DNA from: an uncultured Chitinophagaceae bacterium
GTDB lineage: Bacteria > Bacteroidota > Bacteroidia > Chitinophagales > Chitinophagaceae
NCBI GenBank assembly: GCA_903870685.1
Contig: CAIQDX010000008.1
Span: forward strand, 1 to 64,000
DNA length: 64,000 nucleotides
Direction: 5' to 3'
The notes under the pieces are model-generated. The model was not told the DNA's origin and made no database searches. It saw only the letters and a list, made by a program, of their open reading frames with translations. Below are positions 56,698-64,000 of the stretch, piece after piece. The position numbers and the translations under genes are program-made. Numbering within the stretch: position 1 is the first letter of the stretch; every line of letters begins with the position of its first letter.

Positions 56698-57279
56698 ATG
56701 ATCGCTTTTGTTAGAGGAAACTATTCAGTGAAAACCCCATCGCATGTTGTTGTGGATGTTAATGGCGTTGGATACGATTTGCAAATAAGCTTGCATACAT
56801 ACTCAGCTATCAGTAATAAAGATAGCGGACAATTGCACACTTATTTGCATATTACCGATAACGGACAAACACTTTTTGGTTTTGCTGATATGGCAGAAAA
56901 AGAAATGTTTTTAATGTTGTTGAGTGTATCGGGTGTTGGTGCAGCAACTGCAAGAATGATGTTATCGGGCATGAAGCCGGAAGAAATATCAAGAGCAATT
57001 ATACAAAGCAATACGAAGGAATTGTCGAACATAAAAGGAATTGGAAAAAAGACAGCCGAAAGATTGATTGTTGAATTGAGAGATAAATTAGGAAAGCAAT
57101 CTTTGGAATCAGTTTCCTCCGGCGGTTTTGTTCACAATGTAAATGCAGATGCGGTGAATGCTTTAGTTGGTTTAGGTATCGGCAGACCAATGGCTGAGAA
57201 TGCTGTTAAAAAAGTAACTGTTTCAAATGATGAAATTTCTTTAGAAGATATAATTAAACAAGCACTTAAAAATCTCTGA
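56698..57279 (+). CDS. ruvA: Holliday junction helicase subunit RuvA
   Basis: Binds four-way junctions and directs RuvB. The 193-residue protein has an N-terminal OB fold (MIAFVRGNYSVKTPSHVVVDVNGVGYDL), two helix-hairpin-helix motifs (LLSVSGVGAATARM and IKGIGKKTAERLIVEL) and the C-terminal domain that contacts RuvB. It is immediately before sprA on the same strand (38 bases), an order found in other Bacteroidota. No ruvB or ruvC nearby. Confidence 0.96.
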   Translation: MIAFVRGNYSVKTPSHVVVDVNGVGYDLQISLHTYSAISNKDSGQLHTYLHITDNGQTLFGFADMAEKEMFLMLLSVSGVGAATARMMLSGMKPEEISRAIIQSNTKELSNIKGIGKKTAERLIVELRDKLGKQSLESVSSGGFVHNVNADAVNALVGLGIGRPMAENAVKKVTVSNDEISLEDIIKQALKNL

Positions 57280-57317
57280 TTATAGAATTGACCTCTACTT
57301 AACCAAGGCTGCTTTTT

Positions 57318-60300
57318 TTGAATCGTTCATTCATTCATTTAATTGTTTTATTTTTTGTGATGGCATTTTTGTGCCCTTGTGCAACTGCTTTGGCTCAATC
57401 AAAAGATTCTGTACATTTTCCTATTTCTGATAGAAGAGGCGACAATTATAGTTGGCAAAGTAAGAATCCGTTTGATCTGAAAGATACTTCACTTATTAAA
57501 CAGGATATTCAATACGATCCTAAAACAAATCAATATTATATTGTTGAAAAAGTTGGTGGAAAATTATATCGAAAACCAACTTATTTAACTTTCGAAGAAT
57601 ATTATCTCATCAAAACAAAACAATCAGAATCATTATATTTTAAACAACGTGCCGATGCATTAACTGCATTAAATAAAAAAACACAACGTCCGCCGCCAAC
57701 AGTTTATACAAAATTATTTGATCGAATTTTTGGTGTGGGTCCAAATGGTTTAAAGGTTGATATTAAACCGCAAGGCAATGTTGATATTGGTATGGGTTAT
57801 CAGGGACAAAATACTTTGAACCCAACATTACCGGAAGCTGCAAGAAAAACAGGTGGTTTTGATTTTAATATGAATGCCAATGTAAATGTTAATGCAAACA
57901 TTGGCGATAAATTAAAACTGCCCATTAATTATAATACACTTGCCAATTTTAATTATCTCAATCAATTAAAATTAAATTATAAAGGAATGGATGATGAGAT
58001 ACTGCGAAGTGTTGAAGCAGGCAATATCTCATTTCAAACAAAAGGAACATTGATACCAAGTGCGCAAAATTTATTTGGTGTAAAAGCACAATTACAATTT
58101 GGAAAATTATCTATCACGGCAGCATTAGCAAATCAAACATCGCAACAACAACATCAAACATTAAAAGGCGGTGCAGCGGTTACTACTTATCAAAAAAAAT
58201 TAAGTGATTATGATGAGAACAGACATTTTTTAGTTGGTCAATATTTTCGACAGAACTTTAAAAATGCAATGAGCAATTTGCCTGTTGTAAACAGTCAGGT
58301 TCAAATTCAACGCATCGAAGTTTGGGTAACCAACAAAACCGCTATCACCACAGATGCCAGATATATCGTGGGTTTGATGGACTTGGGCGAAAGTCAACCT
58401 TATAGTTCTACTATACATTCTCAATCAAATAGTCCATTGCCTTTTAATGGTGCAAATGATTTATACAATTCTTTGGCAGGCGATGTTTCTAATCGAAATC
58501 CATCACTCATAAATAATAATCTTCTTTCAAAAGGATTAGCTCCGGTTAATGATTTTGAAAAAGTTTATGCAAGAAAATTAACTGCAACAGAATTCTATTT
58601 TAATCCGCAGATCGGTTTTATTTCACTCAATGCACAATTACAACCCGATGATGTTTTAGCAGTGGCATATCAATACACATCGAACGGAAGAGTATATCAG
58701 GTGGGAGAATTTTCGCAGGATGTAACTGTCGATTCAACACAAGGTGTTCAAAAAGTTTTATTCTTAAAATTATTGAAAGCAACATCGGCAAGAACTAATT
58801 TACCGATATGGAAATTAATGATGAAGAATGTTTATTCATTAGACATGTCGAGTGTTTCCAATGTTGGATTTCAAATGAATGTTTTATATCAGCAGCCCAG
58901 CGGCGGATTAAACAGATACTTACCAGAATCATCTCCATCAGTTAGCGGAAGACCTTTACTTTCTGTTTTAAATTTAGATCGATTAAATAGTCGTAACGAT
59001 CCTCAACCCGATGGTGTATTCGATTATGTTGAAGGATTTACAATTTTATCACAACAGGGAAAAATAATTTTCCCCGAACTGGAACCATTTGGTAGAGATT
59101 TAGATACACTGGCATTTGCCAATCAGCCTCAATCAATAAAACAAAAATATGTTTTTTATAGTTTATACGATTCTATAAAAGCAAGAGCACAAATGCAGGC
59201 AAATCTCGATCGTTTTATTATGCAGGGACAGGCAAAAGGTTCAAGTGCCGGTGATATTTCTTTGGGCGCAAATAATATTCCGCAAGGTTCTGTAAAAGTT
59301 ACTGCAGGCTCACAATCATTGATTGAAGGAGTTGATTATGCGATCGATTATAATTTGGGAACAGTAAAAATTTTAAATCAGGCAATTTTAAATTCGGGTG
59401 TTCCGGTAAATGTTGCTTATGAAAACAATGCATCGTTTGGAATGCAGCAACGTGGTTTTATGGGAGTAAGATTGGATTATGCTGCAAGTAAAAAATTATT
59501 TCTTGGTGCAACTTATGAACGATTAAATGAAAGACCGTTTTTTACAAAAATGGGTTATGGTGAAGATCCAATTCGTAACTCAATGTATGGCATTGATTTT
59601 AGCTACAAATCAGAGTGGCCGGGACTTACAAGGGCTTTAAATAAATTACCATTTTATTCTTCCAAAGCAAAATCTGCAATAAGTGTTTATGGCGAAGGTG
59701 TTTATTTTAAACCGGGTCATCCACCACAAATTGGTACCGGTGGAAATGGTTTAATTTATGTTGATGATTTTGAAGGAACAACCAGTAATATCGATTTACG
59801 TTTTCCTTTGGTGTCGTGGGCCATTGCATCAACACCACAAGGAACAACTGAATTTCCTGAAGCATCTTTAAATGATGATCTCACTTATGGAAAGAACAGA
59901 GCTAAACTTTCGTGGTATAATATCGAACCAACATTACAAGATAAAACATCAAGTAATAATCCGCTTGCAGCAAATCTTACTGAGTTAAGTGATCCACGTG
60001 TGAGAATGGTTTATACCAATGAATTATTTCCTGCACAAACAACAAACATCACCAACACACAAACTATCACATTCGACATGGCGTATTATCCTACAGAAAA
60101 AGGATCGTACAATTTTGAAACAAGTCCAGGTCAGATTGATGTAAATGGAAAATTAAAAAATCCGCAAAGTCGTTGGGGTGGCATGATGCGTGCTATTGAT
60201 CAAACAGATTTTGAAACTAATAATATTGTTTATGTAGAATTTTTAGTACAGGATCCTTTTATTAAAAATCCAAACAGCACCGGTGGTAAACTAAGAATTA

Positions 60301-63300
60301 ATTTAGGTGATGTGAGCGAAGATATTTTACGCGATGGAAAAAGATTTTATGAAAATGGTTTAAGCACACCAACTTCTCCTGCAGCAATCGATACAAGTAA
60401 TTGGGGAAATGTTCCACTCAATCCAGTTCAAACAACAAATGCATTTAGTAACAATGCGGCCGACAGGCCTTTTCAGGATGTTGGTTTAGATGGTTTGAAT
60501 GATGATAGCGAAAGAGTAAAACACAAAGATTATTTAGTGCAGTTATCAAATAATTTCGGTAGTAATTCTCTTGCATATCAAAAAGCTTTAGTTGATCCTT
60601 CGAATGATGATTATACCTGGTATCGCGATGCAGCTTATGATGAAAGACATACAGGAATTTTAGGGCGATATAAAAATTATAATAATACCGAAGGAAATTC
60701 ACCAATTGTTTCGGGAACATTATCATCGGCAGCAACCATGTATCCCGATAATGAAGATCTTAATCATGATAATACACTCAATCAATCTGAACAATATTTT
60801 GAGTATGAAATTAATTTAAAGCCGGGAATGGATGTTGGAACAAATCCTTACATCGCTCAAAAGCAAGCTGTGGCTGTAACGTATGCCAATGGAACAAAAG
60901 GAACAGAGAACTGGTATTTATTTCGCGTTCCTATTTCAAGTTACACAAGAAAAATCGGAAGCATTCCTGATTTTAAATCCATTCGTTTTATAAGAACTTA
61001 TTTAACCGGGTTCAATGATTCGGTTGTATTGCGTTTTGCTTCTTTAAATTTAGTTAGAGATGCTTGGCGTCAATTTACTTATTTATTAGATACAACTGGT
61101 TCTTATACACCATTACCAACAAGTTCTTCAACATCATTTAATGTTACTTCAGTTAACCTTGAACAAAATAGTGGAAGAACTCCTGTAAATTATTTAATTC
61201 CTCCTGGTATTCAACGTGTTCAACAATTAAGTAATAATGGTGTAAATCTTTTGCAGAACGAACAATCATTGAGTTTACAAACGTATGGTTTGGCAGATGG
61301 CGATGCAAGAGCTGTAATTAAAACCACCAATTTCGATTTTCGCAGTTATGGAAAATTATCCATGTTTGCTCATGCTGAAAGTTTGGTTGGAAATGTTGTA
61401 AAAGATAATGAACTAAATCTTGTGATGAGAATTGGACAAGATTATTTGAGCAACTATTATGAAATAAAAATTCCATTAAAAGTTACTTTGCCCGGAACAT
61501 ATACTGTTGGACAGGATACCATTGTTTGGCCCACTGCAAATAATCTTGATTTTAATTTACAAGATCTCATCAACTTAAAATTATTGCGAAATAATTCAGG
61601 CGTATCGGTCACAAATATTTTCAGACAAATTTCAGGAAACAAAACTTACAGCATCATTGGAAATCCAAATCTGGGGCAGGTTACAGGCGTATTGATCGGT
61701 GTTGAAAATGCAAAAGATAATAACCCTGCACCATTAAGTGCCGAAGTGTGGGTTGATGAATTACGATTATCTGATATTAATGAAAAAGCCGCTTATGCTG
61801 CAACAGGAAGAATGGATTTAACATTAGCCGATTTAGGTAAAGCTTCAGTTTCGGTTAATACACATTCACAGGGATTTGGAACATTAGATTCTCACATTAA
61901 CGACAGATTAAAAGATAACTTAATGCAGATTGATGCTGCCATTGCTATTGATGCCGGAAAATTAGTTCCCAAATCTGCAAGATTATCAGCTCCAGTTTAT
62001 GCAAGTATCAGCGAAACAACTGTGTTGCCGCAATATGACCCTTATGATTTGGATATTACTTTGAATACGAAATTGAATGCTGCAAAATCAAAAGCATTAA
62101 AAGATTCTATTCGAAATGCCGCAATGGACAGAACAACAATTAAAACATTTAATCTTACCAATGTTCGTATTGCACCAAAAGGAAAGATTCATTTATGGAG
62201 CATCAGCAATTTTGATGTTAGTTATTCTTATACAAAATCATCGCAAACCAATTCGCAAATTTTAGTTAACGATGTTACCAAGTGGAAAGCAGGAATGGGT
62301 TATACTTTTCAAAAGCCAACAAAATATAATCAGCCATTCAAAAAAATAATTAAAAGCAACAATTCGTGGTTTGCGTTAGTAAAAGATTTTAATTATAATT
62401 TAAAACCATCTTTATTAAGTTTTCGTGCTGATATCAATCGTCAGTTTGCGCAATTTGTTCCGCGAATTGTGAATACGGATATTACTTCAGAAAAAGTAGT
62501 AAGGGTAGATACAACCTTCGATAAATATTTTACATTTAACCGATTCTATAATATGCGTTGGGATCTTGCAAAATCAGTGAACATCGATTTTTCTGCAACC
62601 AATAATGCTTATGTTGATGAACCTTATGGTGCATTAAATACAAAACAAAAAAAGGATACTGTAAAAAATAATTTTTTAAATGGAGGAAGAAATACTCTGT
62701 ATCAGCAACACGCCATCATGAGTTATACTTTGCCATTAAATAAATTTCCATTGACTGATTGGATCATGGCACGATATAGTTATGGTACTTCGTATAATTG
62801 GATAGGTGCAAGTCGGTTAGCTCTTACTTTAGGAAATACTTTAGAGAACAGTCAGGAAAATACTTTTACAGGTGATATGGATTTTACAAGATTGTATAAT
62901 AAATCCAAATGGTTGAGAGCATTAGATAAATCGGCACAAAAAGCACCACAAAATAATAATGCCAATAAAAATAATTTCAATCCACAAAAATCAGGACAAC
63001 AAAATATTTTAGGAACAACTATTCCCACAAGAGATGAAGCCATCACCGATAAGAACGGAAATAAATTAACCGGTAAATTAAAATTGGATGCATTGCATAA
63101 ATGGCGAAAACTAAAACGAGATGTGCGAACTGCACAACATTTGCAAAATCAGTCGCAACAACCGGAGATGAATGAAGTTGAAAAAGTAGGATTGAAATTA
63201 TTGACCATGGTAAAACATGTGTCATTAAATTATTCTGAAAATTACAGAAGCCGTGTGCCGGGATATATGGACAGTACAAGGGCTTTAGGCCAAAACTGGA

Positions 63301-64000
63301 AAACTATGCAACCCGGATTGGATTATGTTTTCGGACGCCAACCCGATAGTAGTTGGTTGAACCAAAAAGCATCAAAAGGGTTGATAACAAGAGACAGCAG
63401 TTTCAATAATTTATATCGTCAGAATTTCGAACAGAAGTTTAGATTATCTGCACAGATAGAGCCTGTTCGCGAATTTAGAATTGATATTAGTTTCGAAAAA
63501 AGTTATACAAAAGATTATACAGAATTATTTAAAGACACAACTTATTCCGGCATTGCACAACAACATTTGAATCCATATGTAACAGGAGGTTTCAGTGTTT
63601 CTTATGTTGCCTTTAATACTTTGTTTAGAAAAACAAATCCAAACGAGATATCAGAAACATTTAAAACTTTCCAAAATAATCGTTTGATTATTTCCAATCG
63701 AGTGGCACAACAAAATCCTTATTGGCAACAAAATTCAGCATTTACCGGTGATGGTTATGCAGCAGGTTATGGTCGTTATTCGCAAGATGTTTTAATACCC
63801 GCATTTCTTGCAGCATACACTAAAAAAAGTCCATACTCAATTCCGCTGATCAAAGAAAGCAATGCAAATATTAAATCAAATCCATTTAGCGGTATCATTC
63901 CCAAACCCAATTGGAGACTGAGTTATACAGGATTAAGTAAAATTCCGGCATTGGCAGGAATCTTTTCGTCAGTTAATATAACGCATGCTTATTCTGGAAC
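57318..64000 (+). CDS. sprA: T9SS outer-membrane translocon SprA (partial, runs off right edge)
   Basis: SprA (Sov) is the very large outer-membrane barrel through which T9SS cargo leaves the cell. The frame is open from 57318 to the window end, over 2,220 codons with no stop, and reads through in the same phase at every point checked. Start: TTG at 57318 gives a full signal peptide MNRSFIHLIVLFFVMAFLC ending ATALAQ; a later ATG (57360) would lose its positive start. Typical SprA segments are present near residues 200 (KLKLPINYNTLANFNY) and 715 (DYAASKKLFLGATYERLNER). The C-terminus, and possibly gcvH beyond it, is outside the window. Confidence 0.93.
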   Translation, partial: MNRSFIHLIVLFFVMAFLCPCATALAQSKDSVHFPISDRRGDNYSWQSKNPFDLKDTSLIKQDIQYDPKTNQYYIVEKVGGKLYRKPTYLTFEEYYLIKTKQSESLYFKQRADALTALNKKTQRPPPTVYTKLFDRIFGVGPNGLKVDIKPQGNVDIGMGYQGQNTLNPTLPEAARKTGGFDFNMNANVNVNANIGDKLKLPINYNTLANFNYLNQLKLNYKGMDDEILRSVEAGNISFQTKGTLIPSAQNLFGVKAQLQFGKLSITAALANQTSQQQHQTLKGGAAVTTYQKKLSDYDENRHFLVGQYFRQNFKNAMSNLPVVNSQVQIQRIEVWVTNKTAITTDARYIVGLMDLGESQPYSSTIHSQSNSPLPFNGANDLYNSLAGDVSNRNPSLINNNLLSKGLAPVNDFEKVYARKLTATEFYFNPQIGFISLNAQLQPDDVLAVAYQYTSNGRVYQVGEFSQDVTVDSTQGVQKVLFLKLLKATSARTNLPIWKLMMKNVYSLDMSSVSNVGFQMNVLYQQPSGGLNRYLPESSPSVSGRPLLSVLNLDRLNSRNDPQPDGVFDYVEGFTILSQQGKIIFPELEPFGRDLDTLAFANQPQSIKQKYVFYSLYDSIKARAQMQANLDRFIMQGQAKGSSAGDISLGANNIPQGSVKVTAGSQSLIEGVDYAIDYNLGTVKILNQAILNSGVPVNVAYENNASFGMQQRGFMGVRLDYAASKKLFLGATYERLNERPFFTKMGYGEDPIRNSMYGIDFSYKSEWPGLTRALNKLPFYSSKAKSAISVYGEGVYFKPGHPPQIGTGGNGLIYVDDFEGTTSNIDLRFPLVSWAIASTPQGTTEFPEASLNDDLTYGKNRAKLSWYNIEPTLQDKTSSNNPLAANLTELSDPRVRMVYTNELFPAQTTNITNTQTITFDMAYYPTEKGSYNFETSPGQIDVNGKLKNPQSRWGGMMRAIDQTDFETNNIVYVEFLVQDPFIKNPNSTGGKLRINLGDVSEDILRDGKRFYENGLSTPTSPAAIDTSNWGNVPLNPVQTTNAFSNNAADRPFQDVGLDGLNDDSERVKHKDYLVQLSNNFGSNSLAYQKALVDPSNDDYTWYRDAAYDERHTGILGRYKNYNNTEGNSPIVSGTLSSAATMYPDNEDLNHDNTLNQSEQYFEYEINLKPGMDVGTNPYIAQKQAVAVTYANGTKGTENWYLFRVPISSYTRKIGSIPDFKSIRFIRTYLTGFNDSVVLRFASLNLVRDAWRQFTYLLDTTGSYTPLPTSSSTSFNVTSVNLEQNSGRTPVNYLIPPGIQRVQQLSNNGVNLLQNEQSLSLQTYGLADGDARAVIKTTNFDFRSYGKLSMFAHAESLVGNVVKDNELNLVMRIGQDYLSNYYEIKIPLKVTLPGTYTVGQDTIVWPTANNLDFNLQDLINLKLLRNNSGVSVTNIFRQISGNKTYSIIGNPNLGQVTGVLIGVENAKDNNPAPLSAEVWVDELRLSDINEKAAYAATGRMDLTLADLGKASVSVNTHSQGFGTLDSHINDRLKDNLMQIDAAIAIDAGKLVPKSARLSAPVYASISETTVLPQYDPYDLDITLNTKLNAAKSKALKDSIRNAAMDRTTIKTFNLTNVRIAPKGKIHLWSISNFDVSYSYTKSSQTNSQILVNDVTKWKAGMGYTFQKPTKYNQPFKKIIKSNNSWFALVKDFNYNLKPSLLSFRADINRQFAQFVPRIVNTDITSEKVVRVDTTFDKYFTFNRFYNMRWDLAKSVNIDFSATNNAYVDEPYGALNTKQKKDTVKNNFLNGGRNTLYQQHAIMSYTLPLNKFPLTDWIMARYSYGTSYNWIGASRLALTLGNTLENSQENTFTGDMDFTRLYNKSKWLRALDKSAQKAPQNNNANKNNFNPQKSGQQNILGTTIPTRDEAITDKNGNKLTGKLKLDALHKWRKLKRDVRTAQHLQNQSQQPEMNEVEKVGLKLLTMVKHVSLNYSENYRSRVPGYMDSTRALGQNWKTMQPGLDYVFGRQPDSSWLNQKASKGLITRDSSFNNLYRQNFEQKFRLSAQIEPVREFRIDISFEKSYTKDYTELFKDTTYSGIAQQHLNPYVTGGFSVSYVAFNTLFRKTNPNEISETFKTFQNNRLIISNRVAQQNPYWQQNSAFTGDGYAAGYGRYSQDVLIPAFLAAYTKKSPYSIPLIKESNANIKSNPFSGIIPKPNWRLSYTGLSKIPALAGIFSSVNITHAYSG

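Noticed and set aside
1-64000. tRNA, rRNA, CRISPR array, transposase or prophage
   Set aside because: No tRNA-like cloverleaf, array of spaced repeats or mobile-element protein could be identified by eye; the dispersed repeats are unevenly spaced and interspersed with genes, so they are not a CRISPR.

Overview
The window is AT-rich bacterial DNA from a member of the Bacteroidota, most likely a chitinophaga-type lineage; the phylum is firm, the family is an inference. The evidence is three type IX secretion (T9SS) genes (porQ, porX and the large translocon gene sprA), an LpxC-FabZ fusion, the parA-parB-DUF5683-dapB order, and a promoter of the TTTG-N19-TAnnTTTG type used by the Bacteroidota primary sigma factor. 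Genes are dense, change strand often, and are mostly core housekeeping genes. I found no tRNA, rRNA, CRISPR array, insertion sequence or prophage.

Layout. 0-8 kb: a cut-off exported protein, a TPR lipoprotein, UbiX, the glycine-cleavage P-protein, a fatty acid hydroxylase/sterol desaturase-like enzyme, a cysteine-cluster protein, a metallo-hydrolase and a small secreted protein. 8-14 kb: aconitase, a PspC-like peptide, a hypothetical gene framed by inverted repeats, KdsA, a threonine dehydrogenase-type SDR and a beta-barrel protein. 14-18 kb: Rrf2 regulator, then dapB, a DUF5683 protein, parB and parA transcribed leftwards. 18-31 kb: MBL hydrolase, metallophosphoesterase, beta-barrel protein, Lon, PorQ, RhlE-type helicase, RecQ and a copper-type P-ATPase. 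31-38.5 kb: tsaE and alanine dehydrogenase on plus, then a leftward lipid A block (HD protein, lpxD, lpxC-fabZ, lpxA, ABC ATPase). 38.8-43.8 kb: porX, a small conserved protein, a PhnP-like hydrolase, a ComEA-like membrane protein and an acyl-CoA dehydrogenase behind a palindromic operator. 43.8-49.4 kb: a 53-residue protein, clpX with two tandem clpP genes, then queD, folE and fabD. 49.4-57.3 kb: GNAT, an exported D-aminoacylase-like and serine hydrolase pair, a PLP sulfur-amino-acid enzyme, an endonuclease-fold protein, fabH and ruvA. 57.3-64 kb: sprA, running off the right edge.

Shared themes. The lipid A genes (lpxA, lpxC-fabZ, lpxD, kdsA) and fatty acid genes (fabD, fabH, fabZ) cover envelope synthesis. 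PorQ, PorX and SprA belong to protein export across the outer membrane. Lon, ClpX and two ClpP proteins give a proteolysis group. queD and folE feed pterin and queuosine chemistry.

The most unusual signal is a family of about 13 dispersed intergenic elements of roughly 70-110 bp. They share the core TTGCGTCGCACACTTGTAC, an upstream TTTTTTGTTACC/GGCTTT box and a downstream ATTCAAC-like end. They lie between genes from 0.2 to 47.2 kb, in both orientations, and are absent from the last 16.8 kb. I do not recognise this family.
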